A stretch of DNA of 64,000 nt from Vibrio taketomensis (GTDB taxonomy: Bacteria > Pseudomonadota > Gammaproteobacteria > Enterobacterales > Vibrionaceae). The position numbers and the translations under genes are program-made. The first letter of the stretch is position 1. Each line of letters starts with the position of its first letter. The stretch lies in the NCBI RefSeq assembly GCF_009938165.1, contig NZ_AP019650.1, positions 1-64,000 of the forward strand. Reading direction: 5' to 3'. This document shows, piece after piece, positions 43,620 through 54,166 of this stretch. Below the pieces are notes generated by a model. That model worked only from the letters and a program-made list of their open reading frames with translations, ran no database searches and was not told the DNA's origin.

Positions 43620-44804
43620 ATGAATCGAGTGAGACCTCAATTACGTATCCCAGCGACCTATATTCGAGGTGGCACCAGTAAAGGTGTGTTCTTTAGCCTT
43701 AATGATCTACCGCCAGAGGCGCAAGTGGCCGGTGATGCGCGTGATAAGTTGCTAATGCGTGTTATTGGAAGCCCAGATCCTTACGCCAAACAAATTGATG
43801 GTATGGGCGGCGCGACCTCAAGTACCAGTAAAACGGTGATTGTTTCCGCCAGTAGCAAGCCAGACCATGACGTGGACTATCTGTTCGGACAAGTATCCAT
43901 CGACAATCCCTTTGTTGACTGGAGTGGCAACTGCGGCAATCTTTCCGCCGCAGTTGGTCCATTTGCGATTCAAGCGGGTTTAGTCAGTGCTGAGCGATTG
44001 CCGCGCAACGGTGTTGCTGAGGTAAGAGTTTGGCAAGCCAATATCAATAAAACCATTGTGGTACATGTGCCGATGGTAGATGGGCGAGTGCAAGAAACCG
44101 GTGATTTTGCACTCGATGGCGTGACGTTTCCTGCCGCTGAAATTCAAGTGGATTTTATCGATCCAGCCGCGATAGACAGTCGTCTATTTCCGACTGGGAA
44201 TTTAATTGATGATCTCGAAGTTCCGGGCGTTGGCACATTTAACGCCACTTTAATTACCGCTGGCATCCCGACTATTTTTATTGATGCTGAGTCTCTGGGT
44301 TATCAAGGTACTGAGCTACAGGATGACATTAATAACGATGAAGAAGCACTGGTGAGATTTGAGACCATTCGAGCTTATGGTGCGCTCAAAATGGGCTTAA
44401 TCAAGGAGATTGATGAGGCGAAAAGTCGCCAACATACGCCAAAAGTTGCTTTTGTATCGGGAGCGAAAACTTGGGTTTCATCGAGTGGCAAAACCATAAC
44501 CGCTGATGAAATTGATCTCCATGTGCGAGCGCTATCAATGGGCAAGTTGCACCACGCGATGATGGGAACCGCTGCGGTGGCGATTGCTTCTGCAGCCAGT
44601 GTACCCGGAACGTTAGTCAACTTAGCTGCAGGTGGCGGAGAAAAGCAGAGCGTGATCTTTGGGCACCCTTCAGGAACGTTGAAAGTAGGCGCCGAAGCAA
44701 GAGTGAATGGCAGTGAGTGGTCAATTAATAAAGTGTCGATGAGCCGCAGTGCACGAGTCTTAATGGAAGGATTCGTTCGAGTTCCCTTCGATGTGTTTTC
44801 TTAA
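43620..44804 (+). CDS. prpF: 2-methylaconitate cis-trans isomerase PrpF
   Basis: PrpF isomerises the AcnD product so that aconitase can hydrate it. The 394-residue protein begins with IPATYIRGGTSKGVFF, the family signature, and has the paired motif VDWSGNCGNLSAAVGPFAI. The start (43620) is preceded by GGAAGGTGACT; the frame from 43509 inside acnD is not used. Presence next to acnD identifies the AcnD/PrpF variant of the pathway rather than the PrpD variant. Confidence 0.95.
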   Translation: MNRVRPQLRIPATYIRGGTSKGVFFSLNDLPPEAQVAGDARDKLLMRVIGSPDPYAKQIDGMGGATSSTSKTVIVSASSKPDHDVDYLFGQVSIDNPFVDWSGNCGNLSAAVGPFAIQAGLVSAERLPRNGVAEVRVWQANINKTIVVHVPMVDGRVQETGDFALDGVTFPAAEIQVDFIDPAAIDSRLFPTGNLIDDLEVPGVGTFNATLITAGIPTIFIDAESLGYQGTELQDDINNDEEALVRFETIRAYGALKMGLIKEIDEAKSRQHTPKVAFVSGAKTWVSSSGKTITADEIDLHVRALSMGKLHHAMMGTAAVAIASAASVPGTLVNLAAGGGEKQSVIFGHPSGTLKVGAEARVNGSEWSINKVSMSRSARVLMEGFVRVPFDVFS

Positions 44805-44900
44805 GCAGCGCTAAGAACAAAAGAAGTACGATAAAAATTCAGGTATTTCGCAGCGTATGAGTGGTCGTGCGTGATGCCAAGACATACTGGAGGAAGCAAT

Positions 44901-46778
44901 ATGTCTGCATATCAAGAGCAATACCAATGGGCACAAGAGCAGCCTGAACAGTTTTGGCACCAACAAGCAAAGCAAATTGATTGGTTTGAATTTCCCAAAA
45001 CAATATTAGCCAATGATGAAAATGGCATTGAGCGTTGGTTCCCGGATGGTGTGCTTAATACTTGCTGGTTAGCCCTCGATTATCACTGTGAACAAGGACG
45101 AGGTGAACAAACCGCACTGATTTATGATTCACCGGTGACAGGCATAAAGCAACGTTACAGCTATCAACAGATGCGCGAGCAAGTAGCCACCATTGCAGGT
45201 ATGCTGGCAGGAGAAGGGGTTACCAAAGGCGACCGTGTGGTGATTTATATGCCAATGATTCCCGAAGCAGCAATGGCAATGTTGGCCTGCGCACGTTTAG
45301 GTGCGATTCATTCGGTGGTGTTTGGTGGTTTTGCTCCCAATGAGCTTGCCGTTCGAATTGAAGATGCCGAGCCGAAAGTGGTGATGACGGCATCGTGCGG
45401 CATTGAAGTGAACAAAGTGATTCCATACAAGCCGATGGTGGATAAAGCGATAATGGACAGTCGTTGGAAGCCAGAGAAAGTGTTTGTTTTTCAGCGTCCT
45501 CAATGCGAAGCCGAACTGAACCAAGAGCGCGATGTTGATTGGCAACAGGCCTACCAGTTTGCGCTTCCACATGCGTGTGTCCCTGTATTGGCAACCGATC
45601 CACTTTATATTCTTTACACTTCCGGTACGACCGGAAAGCCAAAAGGCGTTGTGCGTGATAACGGTGGTCATGCCGTCGCGATGAAGTACTCAATGAATAC
45701 CATTTACGATATGCCACAAGACGGGGTGTTTTGGGCGGCATCCGATGTGGGTTGGGTGGTTGGGCATTCTTATATTGTCTACGCACCGCTCATTCATGGC
45801 TGTACTACGGTGCTTTATGAGGGCAAGCCAGTACGTACTCCCGATCCGGGTGCATTTTGGCGAGTGTGTGAGGAGTATGGCGTTGACGCGTTATTCTCGG
45901 CACCTACGGCATTTCGTGCGATTAAGAAAGAAGACCCACAAGGGGAGTTCCTTAAGCAGTTTGATCTTTCAAAGCTCAGAACCATCTTTATGGCCGGTGA
46001 ACGCTTAGATCCGCCAACTTTAGAGTGGGTGCAAGAACATACCTGCAAACCCGTCATTGATCATTGGTGGCAAACTGAAACGGGCTGGGCAATTTGTGGT
46101 AACCCAACCGGATTGGAAATGATGGCGGTCAAAGCTGGCTCATCTACCAAGCCTATTCCGGGTTATCAGGTTGAGATTCTGGACGAATTAGGCGAGCCAA
46201 CCGCGGCTAATCAACAAGGTTATATTGCTTTAAAACGTCCTTTACCACCGAGTTGCTTACCTACGGTCTGGCGCAACCATGACCGTTTTGAGAGCGGCTA
46301 TTTAAGCCAATTCCCTGGGTATTATGTGTCAGGCGATGGTGGTTATCTCGACGAGGAGGGGTACTTGTTTATCATGGGGCGCATTGATGATGTGATTAAT
46401 GTCGCTGGTCACCGCCTTTCAACTGGTGAAATGGAAGAAATTGTCGGTGGGCACCCAGCCATTGCCGAATGTGCAGTGGTGGGCATTCATGATGAACTAA
46501 AAGGTCAGTTGCCACTGGGTTTTGTGGTGCTTAAAGATGGCATAAGCATTGACTCATTAACACTGGAAGGTGAGCTAGTGAGTAAAGTTCGTGATTCCAT
46601 CGGTGCCGTGGCGTGTTTTAAGCATGCGCTGGTGGTCGAGCGTTTACCAAAAACCCGCTCGGGTAAAATATTGCGTCGCACCATTCGTCAGATTGCCGAT
46701 GGTGAGGCGTACACCGTGCCATCCACTATTGATGACCCAACCAGCATTAGTGAGATTGAGCGAGCGTTAAGGAGTTAA
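44901..46778 (+). CDS. prpE: Propionyl-CoA synthetase PrpE
   Basis: PrpE activates propionate to propionyl-CoA with ATP and CoA. It is a 625-residue acyl-CoA synthetase with the AMP-binding motif YTSGTTGKPKGVV, the Trp-rich WWQTETGWAICGNP and the C-terminal catalytic lysine in PKTRSGKILRR, which is a target of acetylation control in this family. The start is MSAYQEQYQW with GGAGGAAGC before it. It ends the operon before a terminator. Confidence 0.95.
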   Translation: MSAYQEQYQWAQEQPEQFWHQQAKQIDWFEFPKTILANDENGIERWFPDGVLNTCWLALDYHCEQGRGEQTALIYDSPVTGIKQRYSYQQMREQVATIAGMLAGEGVTKGDRVVIYMPMIPEAAMAMLACARLGAIHSVVFGGFAPNELAVRIEDAEPKVVMTASCGIEVNKVIPYKPMVDKAIMDSRWKPEKVFVFQRPQCEAELNQERDVDWQQAYQFALPHACVPVLATDPLYILYTSGTTGKPKGVVRDNGGHAVAMKYSMNTIYDMPQDGVFWAASDVGWVVGHSYIVYAPLIHGCTTVLYEGKPVRTPDPGAFWRVCEEYGVDALFSAPTAFRAIKKEDPQGEFLKQFDLSKLRTIFMAGERLDPPTLEWVQEHTCKPVIDHWWQTETGWAICGNPTGLEMMAVKAGSSTKPIPGYQVEILDELGEPTAANQQGYIALKRPLPPSCLPTVWRNHDRFESGYLSQFPGYYVSGDGGYLDEEGYLFIMGRIDDVINVAGHRLSTGEMEEIVGGHPAIAECAVVGIHDELKGQLPLGFVVLKDGISIDSLTLEGELVSKVRDSIGAVACFKHALVVERLPKTRSGKILRRTIRQIADGEAYTVPSTIDDPTSISEIERALRS

Positions 46779-46813
46779 TGTAGTGGGTTGATAGGGATCT
46801 ATATCACAAAGAT

Positions 46814-46836
46814 AAGCGGCTACGGCCGCTTTTTTG
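46814..46836 (+). terminator. Terminator of the prp operon
   Basis: AGCGGC and GCCGCT pair around TACG, followed by TTTTTT. Confidence 0.9.
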
Positions 46837-47544
46837 AATAAAGGAAATAGGTATTTGGCTTTTAACTTTATATTAATCAAATCGGCATTTATAAAGTGAA
46901 TAAATATACCGAGGTTTAATCCAAGTATTTGCTATTTTAGTTACAGGGTTTTGTAAGGTAAAATTGACAAATATTTACATTTCTTTGTGCACGACTACTA
47001 AAAAAATCAAATGAAAACTTATTGGCAAATTACACGTTAGTAACTTTTCGCGCGTGTAATCGAGTCCGATTTATTTGCTTAATGTGTTTGAACGTGTCAA
47101 CTGCGTTAAGAGCTAACAGAAGGCTGCTTTAATCTAATTTTTATTTATCAATAACTTAGATGTTTATTGGTGTGTATGTATCGCCTCTGCGTTTTACAGG
47201 AGACGAAAACAAATATGGTTTTAAATGTTAAATAAAATAAGTAATTAAACGGCTATCAGTTGTTTAAATGTTTTTATCGAATTGATTAATTGAATTTATT
47301 GTAAAGTTTGGTTACGTATCGGAACATTTTTATGCTCCTATCCGTTATTTTCTCTACATTGATCCCAAAATTGTGGCATATTTGCTTACCATATTTACCA
47401 TCTGGATAGTAAAGAGCTCTAGCGAAAGATAATATATTTATTTTATAAATTATGTTGATTTTTCGTAAAGGCTTTTGGCGTTTTATTGCCGACCATCTGG
47501 AGCAAAAATCTGCAATTAAGTTGAAAGTTTTCAATGGAGATTAA
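46837..47544. other. Long AT-rich region upstream of the RND efflux genes
   Basis: About 700 bases, clearly more AT-rich than the genes on either side, with no convincing coding region. An inverted repeat ATTACACG (47029-47036) / CGTGTAAT (47053-47060) could be an operator. A very small frame after CAGGAGACG near 47215 (MVLNVK) is too short to judge. Confidence 0.5.
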
Positions 47545-48690
47545 ATGAACAATAAACTTAGGATTGCTTCTGCAATTTCGCTTGCGCTGTGGCTGTCTGG
47601 TTGTGATATGTCGTCACATGCAGCATCTCAAGACCAAACACCACCGGCAGTTCCGGTGAATATCATCGAACTGAAAAGCCAGCCACAAGCAATTACGATG
47701 GAATTGCCAGGTCGCAGTCGCGCGTACATGGAAGCTGAAGTTCGTCCACAGGTTAACGGAATCGTACTTGCACGTAGCTTTGTTGAGGGTGGCTATGTAG
47801 AGCAAGGTCAATCTCTGTACCAAATTGATGATGCAACTTATGCAGCGGCTCTGATCAGTACCAAAGCGGAACTAAAACGCGCAGAAGCAGCGCTAGCATC
47901 AACCGGTGCGACTGCTAAGCGTTTTAAAGAGCTATTGAAAACGAAAGCAATCAGTCAACAAGATTTCGATCAAGCAGAAGCGGCATACCTTGAAGCGAAA
48001 GCGAGTGTGGCAGTGGCGAAAGCAGCGATCAACAACGCTGAAATCAACCTAGCTTACACAAAAGTACAAGCGCCTATTTCTGGTCAAATTGGTAAATCTA
48101 GCGTGACGCCAGGTGCTCTAGTTACCGCTAACCAAGGTCAAGCGCTAGCGAAGATCTCTCAACTTGACCCAATCAATGTTGATATCGCGCAATCAAGCAC
48201 ACAAATGCTGCGTCTGAAGCAACGCATTGCAAGCGGTCAGCTACAACAACCTGAATCAGCTCAAGTACGTCTGATCCTAGAAGATGGCAGCGTATACCAG
48301 CACCAAGGTTCAATGAAATTTGCGGAAGTAACCGTTAACGAAACTACGGGTGCAGTCACACTGCGTGCGGAATTCCCGAACCCAGAAGGCACTTTGCTAC
48401 CGGGTATGTTTGTTCGCACAATCATCACTGTTGGTACCGATCCAGCGGCGATTCTAGTGCCACAAAAATCAATTACTCGTAACCCTCGTGGTCAAGCTAT
48501 CGCTATGGTTGTGGATGCGAACAACAAAGTTGAATCTCGCATCGTAACGACAGCGGAAGCGATTGATAACCAATGGCTAATTACTTCTGGCTTGAAAGAT
48601 GGCGATAAGATCGTGGTGGAAGGATTGCAGAAAATCCGTCCGGGAGCTGCGGTTGCTCCGTCACTAATCAGTGATGAAAAAGCAAGCTAA
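47545..48690 (+). CDS. RND efflux periplasmic adaptor (AcrA/VexA-like)
   Basis: A 381-residue membrane fusion lipoprotein. The signal MNNKLRIASAISLALWLSGC ends in the lipobox LSGC. It then has a split lipoyl domain (EVRPQVNGIVLARSFVEGGYVEQGQSLYQID), a helical hairpin rich in Ala/Lys/Glu, and the beta-barrel and membrane-proximal domains. It connects the pump encoded 12 bases downstream to a TolC-type channel. GGAGATTAA precedes the ATG. No regulator gene is adjacent. Confidence 0.94.
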   Translation: MNNKLRIASAISLALWLSGCDMSSHAASQDQTPPAVPVNIIELKSQPQAITMELPGRSRAYMEAEVRPQVNGIVLARSFVEGGYVEQGQSLYQIDDATYAAALISTKAELKRAEAALASTGATAKRFKELLKTKAISQQDFDQAEAAYLEAKASVAVAKAAINNAEINLAYTKVQAPISGQIGKSSVTPGALVTANQGQALAKISQLDPINVDIAQSSTQMLRLKQRIASGQLQQPESAQVRLILEDGSVYQHQGSMKFAEVTVNETTGAVTLRAEFPNPEGTLLPGMFVRTIITVGTDPAAILVPQKSITRNPRGQAIAMVVDANNKVESRIVTTAEAIDNQWLITSGLKDGDKIVVEGLQKIRPGAAVAPSLISDEKAS

Positions 48691-48702
48691 TAGGGATTCA
48701 TA

Positions 48703-51700
48703 ATGGCTCGTTATTTTATTGATCGACCGATCTTTGCATGGGTGATTGCAATCATCATCATGCTTGCAGGTGCGTTGTCGATTTTCGCTCTGCCGGTGTC
48801 GCAATACCCAACGATTGCGCCGCCAACTGTTGTAATTAACGCAAACTACCCTGGTGCTTCGGCTAAAACAGTAGAAGATTCAGTAACTCAGGTTATTGAG
48901 CAGCGTATGACTGGTCTTGACCACCTGCGCTATATTGCTGGTCAAAGTGACAGTTTTGGTAACGCAACGATTACGCTAACGTTTAACGCTGAAGCAGATA
49001 TCGATATTGCTCAAGTTCAAGTTCAGAACAAACTGCAGTTAGCGATGCCTTTGCTGCCACAAGTGGTGCAAGCGCAAGGTGTAAGTGTTAACAAAGCGGG
49101 TAGTGGTTTCTTGATGGTATTAGGTTTCGTCTCCGAAGATGGTTCGATGGACGAAGCGGATATCGGGGACTACGTAGCATCGAATATTCAAGACCCGATT
49201 AGCCGTGTGGCTGGTGTGGGTGATATTCAATTGTTTGGTGCGCAATACGCAATGCGTATTTGGCTAGACCCACTGAAACTGAACCAGTACAACCTAACCA
49301 CCAATGACGTAATGAATGCAATTCGTGAGCAAAACGCTCAGGTTTCTGCGGGTCAATTGGGTGCGGTACCTTCTGTTCAAGGTCAACAGCTAAACGCAAC
49401 GATTTCATCGTCATCGTTACTGCAAACACCTGAAGAGTTCAGCAATATTGTGCTGAAGTCTGATACCACGGGCAAAGTACCGCTAAGCGATGTCGCAAAG
49501 TTGAAAAGGCGCTGAAAGCTACATGATTACGGGTCTTTACAATGGTAAGCCTGCATCAGGTATCGCAATTCAGTTAGCAAGTGGCGCGAACGCCCTAGAC
49601 ACTAAAGATGCGGTTTTGGAGCGTATGGCTGAGTTGGAAGAGTTCTTCCCACAAGGTCTGAAGATGGTGGTGCCATTTGATACCACGCCATTCGTTAGTA
49701 GCTCGATTGAAGGTGTAGTGAAGACACTGCTAGAAGCGATCGTACTGGTATTCGTTATCATGTACCTATTCTTGCAGAACTTCCGTGCAACGCTGATTCC
49801 GATGATCGCGGTTCCGGTTGTGCTACTAGGTACGTTCGGTATCTTGGCGGCAGCTGGCTTCTCAGTAAACATGCTGACGATGTTTGCGATGGTACTCGCC
49901 ATCGGTCTTCTGGTGGACGATGCCATCGTTGTAGTAGAGAACGTTGAACGTATCATGTCAGAAGAGGGTTGTACGCCGCTTGAAGCGACGCGCAAGTCGA
50001 TGGACCAGATCACTGGTGCACTGATTGGTATCGGTCTAACGCTATCAGCGGTATTCGTTCCGATGGCATTTATGTCAGGTTCGACCGGTGTTATCTACCG
50101 TCAGTTCTCGATCACCATCGTATCTGCGATGGCGCTATCGGTACTGGTTGCGATGATTCTGACTCCAGCACTTTGTGCAACTATGCTTAAGCAAGTTGAG
50201 AAAGGTCACGCGTACACAGACAAAGGTTTCTTTGGTGCATTTAACCGTTGGTTCGATAGCTGTACTAACCGCTACGAATCAGGTGTAGCGAGCATCATCA
50301 AACGTACTGGTCGTATGTTCTTGGTGTTCATTGCTATCACTATCGGTACGGGTTACCTATTCTTGCGCATGCCAACTGCCTTCCTTCCAGATGAAGACCA
50401 AGGCGTAATGTTTGCTCAAGCAATTCTACCTGCGAACGCATCGCAAGAGAGCACACTAAAAGTGCTTGATAAGATGGAAACTTACCTAAATACCCAAGAA
50501 GCAGACTCTGTAGAATCTGTGTTTACCGTAGCGGGCTTCAGCTTCGCTGGTATGGGTCAAAACATGGGTATGGCGTTCATCAACCTTAAACCATGGGATG
50601 AGCGTACTGCGCCAGGTACTGACGTTCAATCTGTAGCGGGTCGCACAATGGCTGCGTTTATGCAGATCAAAGAAGCGATGGTATTTGCGTTTGTACCGCC
50701 AGCGGTAATGGAACTGGGTACAGCAGGTGGTTTTGACTTCTACCTACAAGACCGTAGTGGTCATGGTCACGAAGCGCTAATCGCAGCTCGTAACCAAATG
50801 CTAGGTATGGCAGCGCAAGATCCGAACCTTGTCGGTGTACGTCCAAATGGTCAAGAAGATGCGCCAATTTACCAATTGTACATCGACCATTCTAAACTGC
50901 GTGCGCTTAACCTGAACATTGCTGAAGTAAACTCTGTGTTGGCTTCTGCGTGGGGTGGCTCTTACGTTAACGACTTTATCGACCGTGGTCGTATCAAGAA
51001 AGTAATGGTGCAAGGTGAAGATCAATACCGCATGCAACCAGAAGACCTTGATAAATGGTTCGTACGTAACAGCATGGGTGAGATGGTGCCATTCTCTGCA
51101 TTCGCAACCGGTTCATGGGAATACGGTCCACCACGTCTAGAGCGTTTCAACGGTCTACCAGCGGTGAACATCCAAGGTGCGCCAGTTCCGGGTTACAGTA
51201 CGGGTGCGGCGATGACCGACATTGAAAATATGGCGGCGAAATTGCCAACAGGCTTTGGTATCGAATGGAACGGTCTATCTTATGAAGAACGCCTATCAGG
51301 TAACCAAGCTCCAGCGCTTTACGCTCTATCAATCCTAGTTGTATTCCTAGTATTGGCGGCGCTATACGAGAGCTGGTCAGTGCCTATCGCGGTAATTCTG
51401 GTTGTGCCTCTAGGTGTAATCGGTGCCATCGTCGCGATGAACGCACGTGGTCTGCCAAACGACGTATTCTTCCAAGTAGGTCTGCTAACGACTGTTGGTC
51501 TAGCGACTAAGAACGCCATCCTAATCGTTGAGTTTGCGAAAGAGTACTACGAGAAAGGCGCAAGCCTACGTGATGCAACACTGCACGCTGTACGTGTTCG
51601 TCTGCGTCCGATCCTAATGACATCACTCGCGTTCGGTCTTGGTGTTGTGCCACTAGCGATCAGCTCGGGCGTAGGTTCTGGTGCACAAAACGCTATCGGT

Positions 51701-51847
51701 ACCGGTGTACTAGGTGGCATGGTGGGTTCTACTTTCCTTGGCATCTTCTTTGTACCGCTATTCTTCGTGGTGGTTGAACGCTTGTTTAGTAAGCGTGAGC
51801 GCGAAGAGCATCGCCAAAGTAAACTAGCGAAAGCTGAAGCAAATTAA
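48703..51847 (+). pseudogene. RND multidrug efflux pump (AcrB/VexB-like), frameshifted
   Basis: Two frames (48703-49515 and 49523-51847) together encode an AcrB-type proton-driven drug pump. The first has [17 protein letters not shown] and the first porter domain. The second has YDTTPFV-like [10 protein letters not shown], the [15 protein letters not shown] helix 4 motif with its proton-relay Asp pair, and the rest of the pump. Restoring one A in GCAAAG and one A in GAAAAGG (49496-49508) gives DVAKVEKGAESYM, the expected sequence. The total then becomes 3147 bases, exactly 1049 codons like AcrB. The lesion is therefore two one-base contractions, either sequencing error or a very young inactivation. 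Confidence 0.9.
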
Positions 51848-51867
51848 TCTTTAGCTCGCAACAATCC

Positions 51868-51896
51868 AAAGGGTCGACAATGTCGACCCTTTTTTA
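51868..51896 (+). terminator. Terminator of the RND operon
   Basis: AAGGGTCGACA pairs with TGTCGACCCTT with a one-base loop, followed by six T residues. Confidence 0.9.
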
Positions 51897-51897
51897 T

Positions 51898-52189
51898 TGA
51901 TTGCCCGTGATACCCAAAGGGCTTCAGCATGCAGGACCGAAAGCGTGGTCACTATATTACGCGTAAAAAAACGCTATCCCGGCGAGGAGATAGCGGAGAA
52001 ATTAACCGTAAGGGCGCTGAGGTAAATAATCAGACTAGGCTCGAAGGAGTCCCAAGTCATTGCTAACATGGACACAACAACTTTGATAATCTCAGCAAAA
52101 CAACAATCGAAGTAACAATATGTACGCGTCTAAAACTCAATTGGATCGTTATTGTGATTATTTAACTCATATTGTCAGAGTGAGGCTTC
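51898..52189. other. Intergenic region with repeat-like and hairpin segments
   Basis: Between two convergent units. It contains a possible half of a dispersed Vibrio repeat (near 51909-51934) and a CGCTATC/GATAGCG hairpin near 51981-52006. No gene is evident. Confidence 0.4.
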
Positions 52190-52855
52190 TTAACCACTCT
52201 GCTGATCGAGTTGTTCTGGCTGATTAAACATAAGTTGCAGAGCGTGTATGAATTGCCCCACATGCAGACCATCCATCAAACCATGATGCACTTCGAGTGA
52301 CAGTGGCATACGCCATTTATCACCTTCTTGAGTCAACTTGCCATACGCCATTTTAGGCACGCTGTCTGGGAAGTTGGTATCGCGAGCGTGGCTCATACTG
52401 GTGAAATCAATCCAAGGTAACACGGTTAAGTGAACCGTATTTTGCAGCATCTCTTGGCCAATAAATTGCTCAAGAATAAATGGCGTATTTTTAACCTTGC
52501 TCTCGGTTTCGCTAGCTCTGTGACAAAAGCGAGCAAAGTTTGCTTGATATGGAAGATCACAAAAACGCACCGTATCGTCATCAGCGAGAACTGCGACACT
52601 GACTTGCATCGTGTCGTAAATACGCACTTCATCACCCACTAGGCGCGTTGCCATCGGTTGGCATTGGTTGAGAGCTTGCTGGGTTAAATAGAGGTAAGCA
52701 TGGAAGAATCGATGGCCATTTTGTTTGCAATAGTTACGCAGTGCAGTGACGTCGAGATTGCTACAGATGTTATACCAAGGGTGACTGAATCCTTGGTAAA
52801 ACTTAAAGTGTTCGGCGCGCGACCAGCTGTGCACATCCAGCACTTGATAGTTCAT
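52190..52855 (-). CDS. Chloramphenicol acetyltransferase-like protein (type A fold)
   Basis: A 221-residue protein of the CatA fold with the catalytic motif HHGLMDG (family HHxxxDG) near the C terminus, plus FHAYLYLTQQALNQC and WIDFTSMSH, which match the trimeric acetyltransferase core. Whether it acts on chloramphenicol cannot be told; chromosomal relatives may have other acceptors. It begins directly after the stop codon of a LysR gene with no gap, so the two are co-transcribed. AAGGACTC inside the LysR end provides its ribosome site. Confidence 0.9.
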   Translation of the reverse strand: MNYQVLDVHSWSRAEHFKFYQGFSHPWYNICSNLDVTALRNYCKQNGHRFFHAYLYLTQQALNQCQPMATRLVGDEVRIYDTMQVSVAVLADDDTVRFCDLPYQANFARFCHRASETESKVKNTPFILEQFIGQEMLQNTVHLTVLPWIDFTSMSHARDTNFPDSVPKMAYGKLTQEGDKWRMPLSLEVHHGLMDGLHVGQFIHALQLMFNQPEQLDQQSG

Positions 52856-53767
52856 TTATGAGTCCTTGTTTTTATTGTATTTGTCACTATTGAGCACTTG
52901 GGTCAAGTGCTCTTTGAGTAAAGTAACCCTTGCTGTGTCACGCAGGGATGGAAGATAAATCATATACAAATTGACTTCAGGTAATTGGTACTCGCTCAAT
53001 ACCTGAATGAGCCGTCCTTCTTTAAGTGCCTCTTTGACTTGAAAGATGGGTTGCATCGTGATGCCAGCACCTTCAATCGCAGCACTCATCATGGCTTGCC
53101 CGCTATTAATGGTTAATTTAGACGACACCTCAGGTTGAAAGCGTTGTTGGCCATCAAAGAAGCTCCAGTTGTGATTGAGGTAATGAATACTGGATTGCAA
53201 ACATTGGTGGTGAGTGAGCTCATTAGGGTGAGTCGGCGTACCATGCTGTTGTAGATATTCTGGGGAAGCACAAACAACCATGGCAAAGCTTCGCAGTTTA
53301 TGGGCGATTAGGTTTTCATAACCATCGAGCTTATCGCGGAAAATAACCTCAAACCCATCCTGTTTGATATCCGGTAGGCGGTTGTCGACCACTAGGTCAA
53401 TCTCGAGTTTTGGATAGCGCTGCATAAACTGAGCAAGGCTGGGGGCGAGCACTTTGATACCCACATTAACGCCAGTGGATATTTTTAGCTTGCCACTCGG
53501 TTCATTCATATTGCGGTAGATGTCTTCCTCAGCGGCTTTCAGTTCAGCCAAAATGGTTTGGCAACGCTGATAGTAGCGTTCACCCGCCGCAGTCACGCTC
53601 TGAAAGCGTGTCGATTTAGCCAGCAGTTTGGTACCAAGATTACTTTCTAACCCTCGCACATGTTTGCCGACCATTTGTGCACTGATTCCACGTTCTTCTG
53701 CGACGGCGGAAAATGAGCCGAGTTCGACTGCACGAACGAAGATTTCCATGCTAGTGATACGATCCAT
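52856..53767 (-). CDS. LysR family regulator (AaeR-like)
   Basis: A 303-residue LysR regulator with helix-turn-helix MEIFVRAVELGSFSAVAEERGISAQMVGKHVRGLESNLG, a form common among AaeR/CrgA-type regulators. It is divergent from the aaeXAB-like efflux operon (171-base gap) and is probably its activator. It is transcribed together with the downstream acetyltransferase-like gene. ATG at 53767. Confidence 0.93.
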   Translation of the reverse strand: MDRITSMEIFVRAVELGSFSAVAEERGISAQMVGKHVRGLESNLGTKLLAKSTRFQSVTAAGERYYQRCQTILAELKAAEEDIYRNMNEPSGKLKISTGVNVGIKVLAPSLAQFMQRYPKLEIDLVVDNRLPDIKQDGFEVIFRDKLDGYENLIAHKLRSFAMVVCASPEYLQQHGTPTHPNELTHHQCLQSSIHYLNHNWSFFDGQQRFQPEVSSKLTINSGQAMMSAAIEGAGITMQPIFQVKEALKEGRLIQVLSEYQLPEVNLYMIYLPSLRDTARVTLLKEHLTQVLNSDKYNKNKDS

Positions 53768-53938
53768 TGCGCCTCCAATTAGTAACCTAAAAGGTGTTTT
53801 TGTTGTCTTTATTCGAAACTATGAGTTGTTATTGTAATCCCTAACAGTGCATTTATCTTGCAAATTAATGTGACTAATATCACGTAAAAGTTCATCGCGT
53901 TGGTTCTCGGTTAAAAACCAACACTCACGGGAGTTACA

Positions 53939-54154
53939 TTGCTCAGTTCTATTCCTCGCGAAATCGCAATTGGTGATATTTACTTACCGCCCCTCTTGGT
54001 CGCAGGCTTTCTTGGCGTCGTGTGCACTTCGCTGACGACCCGCTTACTCAATCGTCTGCGTTGGCATCGTTACGTCGCCAGCCCTCCTTTGGTAGAGCTA
54101 TCGATAGCCATTATTTACACGGTACTGATCGGTACTTTGGTGATCCCGAGTTAA
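53939..54154 (+). CDS. DUF1656 small membrane protein (AaeX-like)
   Basis: A 71-residue inner-membrane protein with two hydrophobic segments. It contains PREIAIGDIYLPPLLVAGFLG, the DUF1656 signature found in front of aaeA/aaeB-type efflux genes. Translation appears to start at TTG (53939) with GGGAG six bases upstream. Its exact job in the efflux complex is unknown. It is the first gene of a three-gene operon. Confidence 0.9.
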   Translation: MLSSIPREIAIGDIYLPPLLVAGFLGVVCTSLTTRLLNRLRWHRYVASPPLVELSIAIIYTVLIGTLVIPS

Positions 54155-54166
54155 TGATTTGAGAGA

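Noticed and set aside
47286..47534. 82-codon minus-strand open frame upstream of the RND genes
   Set aside because: AT-rich, biased composition, no ribosome site and no recognisable fold; it probably arose by chance in the leader.
52190..52855. Horizontally acquired chloramphenicol resistance gene
   Set aside because: There are no mobile elements nearby, base composition is like the neighbours, and the gene is packed against a chromosomal LysR regulator.
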